Of a stretch of DNA of 64,000 bases, positions 46,256-57,244 are shown one piece after another (within the stretch, counting starts at the first letter, position 1; the number at the start of each line of letters is the position of its first letter). The DNA is from Dermabacteraceae bacterium TAE3-ERU27 (lineage in GTDB: Bacteria; Actinomycetota; Actinomycetes; Actinomycetales; Dermabacteraceae). The DNA is taken from the NCBI GenBank assembly GCA_019218415.1, contig JAHUUL010000002.1, positions 62,001 to 126,000 of the forward strand, given 5' to 3'. A program made the position numbers and the translations under genes. The notes under the pieces are model-generated. The model ran no database searches and was not told the DNA's origin. It saw only the letters and a program-made list of their open reading frames with translations.

Positions 46256-47554
46256 ATGCCGGAGAACACACAAAACATCACCCTCACCTGCGGGGCACCC
46301 GCTAACGGCGGCACGTTCGTGGCCCGCCACGAAGGGCGGGTGGTGTTCGTACGCGGCGGCGCGCCGGAGGAAACGGTGTCGGCGCGGCTCCTGGATACCC
46401 CCGCGCAGCGGGCGAAGGCTAGCTTCTGGCGCGCCCAGGTGGTGAGCGTGCTCGAACCCTCGCAGGACAGGGTGGCGAGCGTCTGGCCGGAGGCCGGGGA
46501 GAACGGCGTGGGAGGCGCGGACTATGCGCATATCGCGCTGCCCGCGCAGCGCAGGATCAAAACCGAAGTGGTGCAGGAACTCTTTCGCCGCGCCAAAATT
46601 TCCACCTACCTGCCGGAGGATATCCAGGTGGAGCCCGCGCCGGGGGACCACAGCGGTCTAGGCTGGCGCACCCGTGTGCAGTTCGCGCAGCAGGACGGAC
46701 TGATCGGCATGCGCGGCTGGCGCTCCCACAAGGTATTCCCGGTGGGGGATAACCCCCTCGCTACCCCGGAAGTGAATGCCCTGCGAGTGCCCGAAACGCG
46801 CCTGCCGCGGGCCGTCACCGGTATTGAGATCGCCGCCCCCGCCTGCGGCTCGCGCCCGGCGATCGTCTTGCGCGGCGCCGAAGGGGCGCGTCTGGCCGAC
46901 CTGACGGCGGGCCTAAAGCTCCCTGCCGCCTGGGAAGAAGCCAGCGTGATCGCCCTGGCCCGCGACGGTCAGCGTGTCTTGCAGGGGCGTGAAGACGTCA
47001 CCGAACGCGTCGGCAACAACACCTTCTCCGTGCACGCCGCAGGATTTTGGCAGGTGCACCGACAAGCCCCCGAGCTGCTAACCGCCAGCGTTATGTCGGC
47101 GCTGCAGCCGGTGGCCGGGGAACACGTCTGGGACCTCTTCTGCGGCAGCGGCCTTTTCTCCGTTCCGCTCGCACGGGCGCTCGGGGAGAGCGGCCGGTTG
47201 CTGGCGGTGGAGGGTAGCTCGCGCGCGGTAGCGTCGGCGCGCCGCGCGCTGGCCGATTACCCGCAGGCGAGGGCCCTAGCCGGGGACTGCCTGCGTACGT
47301 TGCGCCAGCAGGGAGGGGACGCCCCCGACCGAGTGCTGCTCGATCCGCCGCGCGCGGGGGCCGGGAAAGAACTGATGCGCCTGCTGCTGGAGCGGGTAAA
47401 GCGCAGGATTGTCTACGTTTCCTGCGACGCCGCGACCCTGGTACGCGACCTGAAACAGGCCGAAAACGCGGGCTGGCACATCGCGGACGTGCGCGCGCTC
47501 GATGTGTTTCCCCACACCCATCACGTAGAAACCGTGAGCGTTTTGGAGCGTTGA
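46256..47554 (+). CDS. TrmA/RumA-family RNA (uracil-5)-methyltransferase
   Basis: 432 residues. N-terminal TRAM RNA-binding domain ('CGAPANGGTFVARHEGRVVFVRGGAPEE'), a SAM-binding core ('VWDLFCGSGLFSVPLA') and the catalytic cysteine in 'RIVYVSCDAATLVRDL'. The [4Fe-4S] cysteines of RumA are not all visible. It methylates uridine in rRNA or tRNA; substrate cannot be decided. Six nt after the transporter gene, so cotranscribed, as in mycobacteria. Confidence 0.88.
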   Translation: MPENTQNITLTCGAPANGGTFVARHEGRVVFVRGGAPEETVSARLLDTPAQRAKASFWRAQVVSVLEPSQDRVASVWPEAGENGVGGADYAHIALPAQRRIKTEVVQELFRRAKISTYLPEDIQVEPAPGDHSGLGWRTRVQFAQQDGLIGMRGWRSHKVFPVGDNPLATPEVNALRVPETRLPRAVTGIEIAAPACGSRPAIVLRGAEGARLADLTAGLKLPAAWEEASVIALARDGQRVLQGREDVTERVGNNTFSVHAAGFWQVHRQAPELLTASVMSALQPVAGEHVWDLFCGSGLFSVPLARALGESGRLLAVEGSSRAVASARRALADYPQARALAGDCLRTLRQQGGDAPDRVLLDPPRAGAGKELMRLLLERVKRRIVYVSCDAATLVRDLKQAENAGWHIADVRALDVFPHTHHVETVSVLER

Positions 47555-47564
47555 GCCAAAAATC

Positions 47565-47578
47565 TCTTGGCTTCAAGA
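47565..47578. promoter_or_regulatory. Inverted repeat upstream of acnA
   Basis: TCTTG-GCTT-CAAGA is a perfect 14-bp dyad just before TATTGT-like -10 bases. It may be an operator for aconitase or part of the weak terminator of the upstream methyltransferase gene (TTGAGCCAA / TTGGCTTCAA). Confidence 0.35.
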
Positions 47579-47658
47579 TAGTATTGTGACATGCCGTCAG
47601 TTAGCGCCTTTCGGATGCGCGCGGCGGCCCATTCCAACGTCTGAAGGAGAGCGGCCCG

Positions 47659-50358
47659 GTGAGCACCGTTAATTCGTACAACGCGAAAACCACCCTCGCG
47701 GTGGACGGCGAAGAATACGAAATCTATGCGCTGGATGCCGTGCCCGGCAGCGAAAAACTTCCCTATAGCCTCAAGGTGCTGCTAGAGAACCTGCTGCGCA
47801 CGGAGGACGGCGCGAACATCACCGCGCAGCACATCGCCGCGCTGGGGTCCTGGGACCCGCAGGCGGAACCGGACACGGAAATCCAGTTCACGCCCTCCCG
47901 CGTGATCATGCAGGACTTTACCGGCGTGCCCTGCGTGGTGGACCTGGCAACCATGCGCGAAGCGATGGCCGACCTCGGCGGGGACCCGAACGCGATTAAC
48001 CCGCTCGCCCCCGCAGAAATGGTGATCGACCATTCCGTCATGATCGACATCGCGGGCAGGCTAGACGCGCTGGAGCGCAACATGGAGCTCGAATACGAGC
48101 GAAACCGTGAGCGCTACCAGTTCCTGCGCTGGGGGCAGAGCGCCTTTAGCGACTTCAAGGTGGTTCCGCCCGGCACCGGCATCGTCCACCAGGTAAACAT
48201 TGAATACCTGGCCCGCACCGTAATGACCCGCGAGATAGAGGTCGGCGGAGAAAAGGTGCTGCGCGCCTACCCCGATTCCTGCGTCGGCACCGATTCCCAC
48301 ACCACGATGGTGAACGGCCTCGGCGTGCTCGGCTGGGGCGTGGGCGGCATCGAGGCCGAGGCGGCGATGCTAGGCCAGCCCGTCTCCATGCTGATCCCGC
48401 GCGTAGTCGGTTTCAAGCTGACCGGAGACATTCCCTCCGGCGCTACCGCGACCGACGTGGTGCTGACGATTACCGAGATGCTGCGTAAACACGGCGTGGT
48501 CGGTAAGTTCGTCGAGTTCTATGGCGAGGGCGTGGCGAGCGTGCCGCTGGCAAACCGCGCCACCATCGGCAACATGAGCCCCGAATTCGGTTCCACCTGC
48601 GCGATCTTCCCGATCGATAGCGTTACCACCGATTACCTGCGACTCACGGGCCGCAGCGAACAGCAGGTGGCGCTGGTCGAGGCCTACGCCAAGCGACAGG
48701 GCATGTGGCTGGACCCGGCCGCGGAAGCCCACTACTCCGAATACCTGGAGCTGGATCTTTCCACCGTGGTGCCCTCCATCGCGGGGCCGAAGCGTCCCCA
48801 GGACCGCATCGTGCTGAGCGAATCGAAGCAGGCGTTCAGGAAGGTGCTCCCCAACTACACCGGCGAGGGCGACGCGGACACCTTCGTCAGCCGCGCCCGC
48901 CGCGTGCCCGGCCAGGACTTCGAGATAGACCACGGCATCGTCTCGATCGCCTCCATCACCTCCTGCACCAACACCTCCAACCCGTCGGTGATGATGGCCG
49001 CCGCGCTGCTGGCCCGTAACGCGGTGGAAAAGGGATTGTCGGCCAAACCCTGGGTAAAGACCTCCATGGCCCCCGGCTCGAAGGTAGTCACCGACTACTA
49101 CGAGAAGGCCGGCATGTGGCCCTACCTCGAAAAGCTCGGCTTCCACCTGGTCGGTTACGGCTGCACCACCTGTATCGGTAACTCCGGCCCGCTTTCCACC
49201 GCGATCTCGGAAACCATCGCGGAAGCGGACCTGGCCGTCACCGCCGTGCTGTCGGGCAACCGCAACTTCGAGGGGCGTATCAACCCCGACGTGAAGATGA
49301 ACTATCTGGCCTCCCCGCCGCTGGTGATTGCCTACGCGCTGGCGGGAACCATGGACTTCGACTTCGCGAGCGAACCGCTCGGGCAGGACAGCGAGGGTAG
49401 GGACGTGTTCCTCTCCGACATCTGGCCCTCCCCGGCCGAGGTGGAGGAAACCATCGCCAGAAACATCACCCAGGAAATGTTCAGCAGCGACTACGCGAAC
49501 GTTTTCGCGGGAGACGAACGCTGGCGCGCGCTAGAGACCCCCGACGGCGCCACCTTCGCCTGGGAGGACGACTCCACCTACGTACGTAAGCCTCCCTACT
49601 TCGAGGGCATGGGCATGGAGCCCGAACCGGTGAGCGACATCTCCGGGGCGCGCGTGCTCGTGAAGGTTGGGGACTCCACCACCACCGACCACATTTCCCC
49701 TGCGGGCGCGATCAAGGCCGACACCCCGGCTGGCCGTTATCTGAGCGAGAACGGCGTGGAACGTAAGGATTTCAATTCCTACGGTTCCCGGCGCGGTAAT
49801 CACGAGGTGATGATTCGCGGCACCTTCGCGAACATCCGCCTGCGTAATCAGCTACTCGACGGCGTGGAGGGCGGGTACACCAAGAACCTGCTGACCGGCG
49901 AACAGGCGTTTATCTATGACGCCGCCCAGGACTACGCCGCTGCCGGGATTCCGCTCGTGGTGCTAGCGGGCAAGGAGTACGGCACGGGATCTTCCCGCGA
50001 CTGGGCCGCCAAGGGCACGATGCTGCTCGGCGTGAAAGTGGTCATCGCGGAAAGCTACGAACGTATCCACCGCTCCAACCTGATCGGCATGGGCGTGCTG
50101 CCCCTGCAATACCCGGCAGGCGAAAACGCCGATTCGCTGGGCCTGACGGGGGAGGAGACGTTCTCCTTCGTCGGTATCGAGGAGCTTAATGAGGGGCGTG
50201 TGCCGCGCACCGTAAAGGTGAGGGCCACCCGCGAGGATGGCTTCGCGGTTGAGTTCTCTGCCGTGGTGCGCATCGACACCCCGGGCGAGGCCGACTATTT
50301 CCGTCACGGCGGCATTTTGCAGTACGTGCTGCGTTCCCTGGCTGCGCCGCAGAAGTAA
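47659..50358 (+). CDS. acnA: Aconitate hydratase A
   Basis: 899 residues, full length for AcnA. The [4Fe-4S] ligands are the cysteine in '[12 protein letters not shown]' and the pair in '[11 protein letters not shown]'. Catalytic segments '[22 protein letters not shown]' and '[16 protein letters not shown]' (swivelling domain) are intact. It isomerises citrate to isocitrate in the TCA cycle; related AcnA proteins also bind RNA when iron is scarce. GTG start with GAAGGAGAG about 9 nt upstream. Confidence 0.97.
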   Translation: MSTVNSYNAKTTLAVDGEEYEIYALDAVPGSEKLPYSLKVLLENLLRTEDGANITAQHIAALGSWDPQAEPDTEIQFTPSRVIMQDFTGVPCVVDLATMREAMADLGGDPNAINPLAPAEMVIDHSVMIDIAGRLDALERNMELEYERNRERYQFLRWGQSAFSDFKVVPPGTGIVHQVNIEYLARTVMTREIEVGGEKVLRAYPDSCVGTDSHTTMVNGLGVLGWGVGGIEAEAAMLGQPVSMLIPRVVGFKLTGDIPSGATATDVVLTITEMLRKHGVVGKFVEFYGEGVASVPLANRATIGNMSPEFGSTCAIFPIDSVTTDYLRLTGRSEQQVALVEAYAKRQGMWLDPAAEAHYSEYLELDLSTVVPSIAGPKRPQDRIVLSESKQAFRKVLPNYTGEGDADTFVSRARRVPGQDFEIDHGIVSIASITSCTNTSNPSVMMAAALLARNAVEKGLSAKPWVKTSMAPGSKVVTDYYEKAGMWPYLEKLGFHLVGYGCTTCIGNSGPLSTAISETIAEADLAVTAVLSGNRNFEGRINPDVKMNYLASPPLVIAYALAGTMDFDFASEPLGQDSEGRDVFLSDIWPSPAEVEETIARNITQEMFSSDYANVFAGDERWRALETPDGATFAWEDDSTYVRKPPYFEGMGMEPEPVSDISGARVLVKVGDSTTTDHISPAGAIKADTPAGRYLSENGVERKDFNSYGSRRGNHEVMIRGTFANIRLRNQLLDGVEGGYTKNLLTGEQAFIYDAAQDYAAAGIPLVVLAGKEYGTGSSRDWAAKGTMLLGVKVVIAESYERIHRSNLIGMGVLPLQYPAGENADSLGLTGEETFSFVGIEELNEGRVPRTVKVRATREDGFAVEFSAVVRIDTPGEADYFRHGGILQYVLRSLAAPQK

Positions 50359-50370
50359 TTTTTTCTCCCG

Positions 50371-50437
50371 TCACCCCCTGCCATTTGCACATATGTGCGA
50401 ATCGGTAGGGGGTGATGGCATATCGGTGCGCACCCCC
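50371..50437. promoter_or_regulatory. Nested and mutually exclusive dyads between acnA and dxs
   Basis: A 45-bp imperfect dyad (50371-50415) has outer arms TCACCCCCT / AGGGGGTGA and a perfect inner palindrome GCACATATGTGC (50387-50398). Its right arm (GGGGGTG, 50408-50414) can instead pair with CACCCCC at 50431-50437. A second palindrome, GGTGCGCACC, lies at 50425-50434. The right T-tract for a simple acnA terminator is missing. Confidence 0.6.
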
Positions 50438-50544
50438 GAAAAGGCCCGTGAAGATATGCACAGATGTGACCATAAATGCCGACCGGGCTGGCTGCGCCGC
50501 CGTAGGCTAGGACAGTCCAAACCACGCCGCGGAGGTTTTTAAGC

Positions 50545-52323
50545 ATGTTCGAGGATATTTCTACGCCGCAGGACGTGCGCTCCCTACCTGCCAAGCAGCT
50601 GCCGGAACTCGCGCGTGAACTGTGCTCCAGGCTGCTCGCTGCCGTGGCCGAAAACGGCGGCCACCTCGGGCCCAACCTGGGCGTGGTAGAACTTACGATC
50701 GCCCTGCACCGGGCCGTGCGTTCCCCGGAAGAACCCATCGTTTTCGATACCGGGCACCAAAGCTACGTGCACAAAATGCTTACCGGCCGGGCCGAGCTTT
50801 CCCGGTTGCGCCGAGAGGGCGGAATCAGCGGTTACCCCTCCCGTGCGGAATCCGAACACGACGTGGTGGAGAACTCCCACGCCTCCGGCTCGATCGGCTG
50901 GGCGCACGGCATCGAACGCGCGGGCAGGCTCCTTGGCACCCCCCGCGTAGCGGTGGCGGTGATCGGCGACGGCGCGCTCACCGGCGGCGTGGCTCTGGAG
51001 GCGCTCAACAACCTGGCCGCGGATCCGGCCTCCCGTACCATAGTGGTGCTAAACGACAACGCGCGCTCCTACGCGCCGACAATCGGCGGGCTTGCCGCCC
51101 ACCTGGCGGAACTGCGCAGCGGAGCTGCCCCGGATATCTTCGCCCAGCTGGGGCTCGGGTACGTCGGCCCCCTCGACGGGCACGACGTGAACACCCTGGA
51201 AAGGGAGCTGTGCGCCCTGGCGACCCGCATGCGGGCGGGGGAGGCCGGCCCCACGGTGGTACACGTGGTAACCCGCAAGGGCAACGGCTTCAACCGCGCC
51301 GAAGAGGACGTGCTGGATCAGATGCACGCCACCGGCCCGTTCCAGCTGGGCGAGCACGACGGAGAAAAGGTGGCCGCCCCGCAGGACGTCAAGAACGAGC
51401 TTTCCTGGTCCGAGGTGTTTGGCCAGGCCGCCCTGGAAGAGGCGCGCAAAGACCCCCGCACGGTGGCGATCAGCGCGGCCATGGTGGACCCCGTCGGGTT
51501 CACCCCGCTGCAGGAGGAACTTCCGGAGCGAGTGCTGGACGTCGGGATCGCGGAGCAGGAGGCCCTGGTGCACGCGGCCGGATTGGCGCGCGGCGGCATG
51601 CGTCCCCTGGTGGCGCTCTATTCGACCTTCATGAATCGCGCGTTCGATCAGCTCCTGCTGGATATCGCGCTACACAAAGAAAACGTGACCGTGGCGCTGG
51701 ATCGCGCCGGGATCACCGGCGAAGACGGCCCGAGCCACCACGGCGTCTGGGACCTGGCTTTAGCCGCCCGCGTTCCCGGGTTGCGGGTGGCTGCCCCCCG
51801 CGACGCGAAGCGTCTGCGGGAAGCCCTCGCCGGTTTCCTGGCCGATGACGAGGGGCCCGCTCTGCTGCGCTACTCCAAGGGAAGCGCGCCGACGGAGATC
51901 CCCTGTCTGCACGCAGACGCTGCCGGGGAGGTCGTGTTCGCCTCCGGTCACGACGCACTGCTGGTTGCCGTCGGCGCGATGGTTCCTACGGCCATCGCCG
52001 CAGCCGAGGAGCTGACGCGGGAAGGCATCCGGGTCGAGGTAATCGATCCGCTACAGGCCCTTCCCGTAAGCGAAGCGCTGGTCGGTAAGGCGCTGTCGGC
52101 GCGTGCGGTTTTCACGCTGGAGGACGGCCTGGCAGAGGGGGGCGTCGGCACCGCGCTGCTTTCCGCGATGGCCGCGGCCTGCCCCGCCGGGGAGACGCTG
52201 CCGCGCTTCCACGCATTCGGCGTGGGCAGGGAATTCCTGCCCCACGCCTCGCGCTCGCGCGTGCTCACGCTGGAGGGTATGGACGCCTCCGCAGTGGTGC
52301 GTAAGGTGCGCGAACTGATCTAG
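50545..52323 (+). CDS. dxs: 1-deoxy-D-xylulose-5-phosphate synthase
   Basis: 592 residues, thiamine-diphosphate transketolase family, slightly short of the usual 620-640. TPP-binding 'VIGDGALTGGVALEALNNLAA...NDNARSYAPTIGG' (GDG...N), catalytic histidine in 'ENSHASGSIGWAHG', and 'DVGIAEQEALVHAAGLARGG' with the activating glutamate. It starts the MEP isoprenoid pathway, feeding the idsA-type enzyme. GGAGG 10 nt before ATG. Its stop overlaps the ctaA stop on the other strand (CTAG). Confidence 0.95.
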   Translation: MFEDISTPQDVRSLPAKQLPELARELCSRLLAAVAENGGHLGPNLGVVELTIALHRAVRSPEEPIVFDTGHQSYVHKMLTGRAELSRLRREGGISGYPSRAESEHDVVENSHASGSIGWAHGIERAGRLLGTPRVAVAVIGDGALTGGVALEALNNLAADPASRTIVVLNDNARSYAPTIGGLAAHLAELRSGAAPDIFAQLGLGYVGPLDGHDVNTLERELCALATRMRAGEAGPTVVHVVTRKGNGFNRAEEDVLDQMHATGPFQLGEHDGEKVAAPQDVKNELSWSEVFGQAALEEARKDPRTVAISAAMVDPVGFTPLQEELPERVLDVGIAEQEALVHAAGLARGGMRPLVALYSTFMNRAFDQLLLDIALHKENVTVALDRAGITGEDGPSHHGVWDLALAARVPGLRVAAPRDAKRLREALAGFLADDEGPALLRYSKGSAPTEIPCLHADAAGEVVFASGHDALLVAVGAMVPTAIAAAEELTREGIRVEVIDPLQALPVSEALVGKALSARAVFTLEDGLAEGGVGTALLSAMAAACPAGETLPRFHAFGVGREFLPHASRSRVLTLEGMDASAVVRKVRELI

Positions 52324-53252
52324 TTAACGCCCGCGGGTGACTGGGAAACCGGCTGCGGCTGCCAGGTGTAAAGCGCCGCGCCGAGGTAGGCGATGAGCGC
52401 CGCGAAGAGACCGGCCCCGAGCAGGTGCATACCCACCAGCAGCTCTGGAAGCCCCAGGAAATACTGGCCGTAACCGATGGCACCCTGCGCCAGCGAAAGC
52501 GCCACGAGCAGCCAGGCGGCCTTTTTTGCGGGGCGCTGGGCCCGAATGATGTAAAGAATCGCCAGCACGCCCACCAGCAGCCCCATGAACAGCATCACGG
52601 CGTCTGCGTGCAGCCAGGCCACCGTGCGCGGATCGAACGGGAGGCGCGAGGCGCGGGTGGCATCGCCCGAGTGCGGGCCGGAACCGGTAACCACGGTCCC
52701 GAGGAAGATGACGATGAAGCCCGCCACGGCGAGTGCCGTATACAGCACGTAGATCGCGGCCGGGTAGAGCCTGCTGCGCTGCCCGTCCCCCTCATAAAGC
52801 CGGTAAACCAGCACGGCGGAAAACGCCACGAGAATCGGGGAAACGATGAAGTGGGGGGCCACCAGGCCGGGGTGCAGGTGGTAAATGACCGTCACCATAC
52901 CGATGATCGCCTGCGTGAAAGTCAGGATGAGGGGCACGCAAGACAGCAGCAGGAATCCCTTTCCCTTGTGCTTTAGGCGCAGGAAGGTCATCGCGAGCAG
53001 CCCGACGGCGAAGATTACGAGCACGCCCGTGAGCGCACGGTTTCCCGCCTCGATGAAGGGGTGCAGGCCCGATTCCGGGTGATAGACCGGCAGGAACTGA
53101 CCCGGCTCGCAACCGGGCCAGCTGGTGCAGCCCAGGCCCGATTTCGTAAGGCGTACTACGCCACCGGTAACGATGATGCCGATCTGGCAAAACAGGTTTC
53201 CCCAGAAGAAGAAACGGGTTAGTCGGTCGGGCTGGGTGACGGTTTCAGGCAT
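52320..53252 (-). CDS. ctaA: Heme A synthase (COX15/CtaA)
   Basis: 310 residues, eight membrane helices. Heme-ligand histidines lie in 'YHPESGLHPFIEAGNRALTG' and 'HLHPGLVAPHFIVSPILV'; the cysteine pair 'GLGCTSWPGC' is typical of the CtaA extracellular loop. It oxidises heme O to heme A for the aa3 oxidase whose subunit III is in this window. Leaderless ATG 53252 (TAGAAT 7 nt upstream). Confidence 0.94.
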   Translation of the reverse strand: MPETVTQPDRLTRFFFWGNLFCQIGIIVTGGVVRLTKSGLGCTSWPGCEPGQFLPVYHPESGLHPFIEAGNRALTGVLVIFAVGLLAMTFLRLKHKGKGFLLLSCVPLILTFTQAIIGMVTVIYHLHPGLVAPHFIVSPILVAFSAVLVYRLYEGDGQRSRLYPAAIYVLYTALAVAGFIVIFLGTVVTGSGPHSGDATRASRLPFDPRTVAWLHADAVMLFMGLLVGVLAILYIIRAQRPAKKAAWLLVALSLAQGAIGYGQYFLGLPELLVGMHLLGAGLFAALIAYLGAALYTWQPQPVSQSPAGVN

Positions 53253-53259
53253 GCAGGCA

Positions 53260-53265
53260 ATTCTA
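53260..53265 (-). promoter_or_regulatory. Leaderless promoter -10 (TAGAAT) of ctaA
   Basis: On the minus strand TAGAAT ends 7 nt before the ctaA ATG. Confidence 0.6.
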
Positions 53266-53315
53266 TGCGTTCGCGGCCGGGCCAGAGGACCTTTTCCGGC
53301 GGTGGAGCTTAGGTT

Positions 53316-54041
53316 TTAGACGGATACCCACTTGAAGAATCGCTTCACGGCGAGGAACGCGAGCAGGCCCCAAACGGCCAGCACCAGCGGTGCCAGCGGA
53401 TCTAGCGGCAGGCCCGCCAGCGCGCTACGCAGCATTTCCGAAAGCGCGGCGGAGGGAGTCAGGTGCAGCAGGAAAGCGACGGGAGGCGGGAACTCGCCCG
53501 GCGGGAGCGATACTCCGCCGACGGCAACCATCAGTACGAAAGCGGTGTTTGCCAGCGCCAAGATGGCTTCCGTGCGCAGGGTTCCGGCGAGCAGCAGCCC
53601 AAGGCAGCCAAAAGCCCAGGTTCCGAGCAGCCAGGCGGGGATGGCCAAGAGCAGGGAAGAGCCGGGGCGCCATCCCAGCGCGAAAGCGATACCGCCGAGG
53701 GCGAACCACTGGATTGCCTGTACCAGGATCAGGGCTAGAACCTTGCCCCCCAGATAGCCGCCTAGCCCCAGTGGGGTGGTGGCCACCCAGCGCAGCACGC
53801 CGGCGCGGCGATCAAACCCGGTGGCTATGGCCTGTGAGGTAAAGGCGCTGGAAATCAGGGCCGTCGCAAACGCCGCGGCAACGGCCGTGGAAAGCGGTGG
53901 CACCCCGGAGATTTTGCCGATCGGCAAATAGACCAGGCCGATCAGCAACATGGCGGGCAGGATTATCGCCACCAGGAATTGTTCGCCGTTGCTTAGCAGC
54001 AGCCTGGCCTCCCAGGCGGCGTGGTGCAGGAGTCGTTTCAT
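53316..54041 (-). CDS. ABC-2 type exporter, permease subunit
   Basis: 241 residues, six membrane helices, no large extracellular loop, matching the DrrB-like ABC-2 permease class. Starts with ATGA overlap of the ATPase gene, so they form one transporter. The same pair lies between ctaA and sufR in mycobacteria. Substrate unknown. Confidence 0.88.
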   Translation of the reverse strand: MKRLLHHAAWEARLLLSNGEQFLVAIILPAMLLIGLVYLPIGKISGVPPLSTAVAAAFATALISSAFTSQAIATGFDRRAGVLRWVATTPLGLGGYLGGKVLALILVQAIQWFALGGIAFALGWRPGSSLLLAIPAWLLGTWAFGCLGLLLAGTLRTEAILALANTAFVLMVAVGGVSLPPGEFPPPVAFLLHLTPSAALSEMLRSALAGLPLDPLAPLVLAVWGLLAFLAVKRFFKWVSV

Positions 54042-54958
54042 GCTTTCTTTCCTGTGGCCGTTGCGGGATTTGCGATGGCTGCATCTTTTAGGGGATCGGT
54101 CTCCAAGGAATGCTGCTTCGCGGCGGCGATGACAACGTCTTCGAGGGTGCGGCGCTGCCCGGCCTGCACGCTCACGCGGGTTCCGAACTCGGCGGCCAGA
54201 TCGCGTACCCGGGAGGCGAATCGCTTCGCGTCTTCCGGGGACATCTCGGAGGTGGTGAAACTGAGCGTGCCCTGGTGCTCCGCCAACCGGGTGAGGTCCT
54301 CGCTGCTGCCCTCGGCAACCACCTTCCCGGCCGCCACGATCGCTATGCGGGAGGCGAGCTGCTCGGCCTCCTCCATATGGTGCGTGGTGAGCAGAACGCA
54401 GGCCCCGTCGGCGGTCAGCTCCCGCAGCAGCTGCCAGGTCTGGCGGCGCACCTGCGGATCCATGCCCGCGGTCGGCTCGTCCAGGAAAAGCATGTCCGGC
54501 TTGCCGAGCAGGGCCAGGGCCAGGCTGAGGCGCTGTTTTTGTCCGCCGGAGAGGCGCCGCACGACCCTGCCGAGGAAATCGCCTAGCTCGAGACGCGCGA
54601 TCAGATCATCCAGCGGCCAGGTGCGCGGGTAGAGTCCCTGGGCGTAACGCAGGAGTTCGCCCGCCTTCGCGGAAGTAAATAGCCCGCCGTCCTGCAACAT
54701 CACGCCGATACGCGCACGGTGCGCCGCGTCGGCACGCAGGGGGTCTTGGCCCAGTACCCGCACCGTGCCGGCATCGGGCGTGAGCAGTCCGACGCAGCAA
54801 CCGACGGTGGTTGTTTTTCCGGCTCCGTTGGTGCCGAGGAGGGCGGTGATCTCTCCCGCGCGGGCGGTGAGGTCAATTCCCGCGGCTGCTCGCACCTCGC
54901 GGCCGCGCAAGCGATAGGTTTTGCGTAGGCCTACGACCTCCAGGGCGGTGTTACTCAT
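54038..54958 (-). CDS. ABC-2 type exporter, ATP-binding subunit
   Basis: 306 residues. Walker A 'LLGTNGAGKTTTVG', signature 'RLSGGQKQRLSLALAL', Walker B 'MLFLDEPTAGMD', H-loop 'LLTTHHMEEAEQL', with a DrrA-like C-terminal extension of about 85 residues. It powers the permease encoded just downstream. ATG 54958 with TACGAT six bases upstream, leaderless; the gene is divergent from sufR. Confidence 0.93.
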   Translation of the reverse strand: MSNTALEVVGLRKTYRLRGREVRAAAGIDLTARAGEITALLGTNGAGKTTTVGCCVGLLTPDAGTVRVLGQDPLRADAAHRARIGVMLQDGGLFTSAKAGELLRYAQGLYPRTWPLDDLIARLELGDFLGRVVRRLSGGQKQRLSLALALLGKPDMLFLDEPTAGMDPQVRRQTWQLLRELTADGACVLLTTHHMEEAEQLASRIAIVAAGKVVAEGSSEDLTRLAEHQGTLSFTTSEMSPEDAKRFASRVRDLAAEFGTRVSVQAGQRRTLEDVVIAAAKQHSLETDPLKDAAIANPATATGKKA

Positions 54959-54964
54959 GTGGCA

Positions 54965-54970
54965 ATCGTA
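54965..54970 (-). promoter_or_regulatory. Leaderless promoter -10 (TACGAT) of the ABC exporter operon
   Basis: On the minus strand TACGAT, six bases, ATG. Confidence 0.6.
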
Positions 54971-55030
54971 TCTGTCGCATCACGAAAACCCACTAAAAGC
55001 GGCCTCTTACGCAAAGTTGATGTTGTAAAA

Positions 55031-55051
55031 TTAAGGGACTTTAGGACTTAT
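55031..55051. promoter_or_regulatory. Direct repeat before sufR, possible operator
   Basis: TTAAGGGACTTTAGGACTTA carries two copies of GGACTT spaced by 2 bp, about 25 nt upstream of sufR. The regulator may bind its own promoter here; I see no classic SufR palindrome, so this is tentative. Confidence 0.3.
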
Positions 55052-55071
55052 CTGCGAAGGGGGTGGATGGT

Positions 55072-55814
55072 ATGGGAACCACGCATGAAGAAGCGTCCCC
55101 GCGGACGCGAGAACGCCTGGTAGAAGCGATTTCTGAGCTTGGCCCGGTTACCGCCACCGAACTCGCGGAACGGTTCTCTTTGACCTCCGCCGCGGTGCGC
55201 CGTCATCTTTCTGCGCTACACGCAGACGGTTGGATTGCCGAACACGTGCAACCCCAAACCGGGCGGGGTCGGGGCAGGCCGAGTAAGTCCTACGTGCTTA
55301 CCGAGCGCGCCCACGGAGACCTCTCCAGCGAATACGACTCCCTGGCCCGCATGGCGCTCTCCGAGCTTCACGAAGTGGGAGGTGAGGATGCGGTTGCGCG
55401 CCTCGCCAAACGCCGCGTGGAGCAGTGGGAGATCGCCTTTACGCAACGGCTCGCGGAGCGCGAAGCGGAGGCTGGCCCGCTGGGGATAGAAAAAAGGGTA
55501 GAGATCCTATCCGAAGTACTGAGTGATTTAGGTTACGCGGGGTCGGTGCGGCCGCTCGCGCTGCCGGTGGTGTCACGCACAACCGGCGTGGGGAGCGGCG
55601 TTAATCGCCCCCGGGTGCGTACCGTGGAAGCAGCGCAACTGTGCCAGGGCCACTGCCCTGTGCAGGGTGCGGCCAGCGATCACCCACAGCTTTGCGACGC
55701 CGAGACGGAAGCGATTTCCCGCATGCTCGGCGTCCCCGTACAACGCCTCGCCACTCTGGCACGAGGCGACCATGCGTGCACGACGCATATTCCTCTCACC
55801 GATGGAAGGACACC

Positions 55815-55818
<4 letters not shown>
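55072..55818 (+). CDS. sufR: SufR-type Fe-S transcriptional regulator
   Basis: 248 residues. N-terminal winged helix ('[28 protein letters not shown]') and a C-terminal domain with four cysteines arranged C-x3-C-x12-C-x27-C, suited to an Fe-S cluster. SufR represses the suf operon when clusters are sufficient. I prefer ATG 55072 (GGGGG 9 nt upstream) to GTG 55063, which has no spacing to the site. Its stop overlaps the sufB start. Confidence 0.9.
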
Positions 55819-57242
<1,424 letters not shown>

Positions 57243-57244
57243 GC

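Noticed and set aside
50387-50398. GCACATATGTGC as a LexA (SOS) box
   Set aside because: The actinobacterial box needs GAAC-N4-GTTC; both half-sites differ at one base and neither acnA nor dxs is an SOS gene.
55641-55814. Extended N-terminus of SufB
   Set aside because: The extra residues overlap sufR in another frame; ATG 55815 has a Shine-Dalgarno and begins the conserved SufB sequence.
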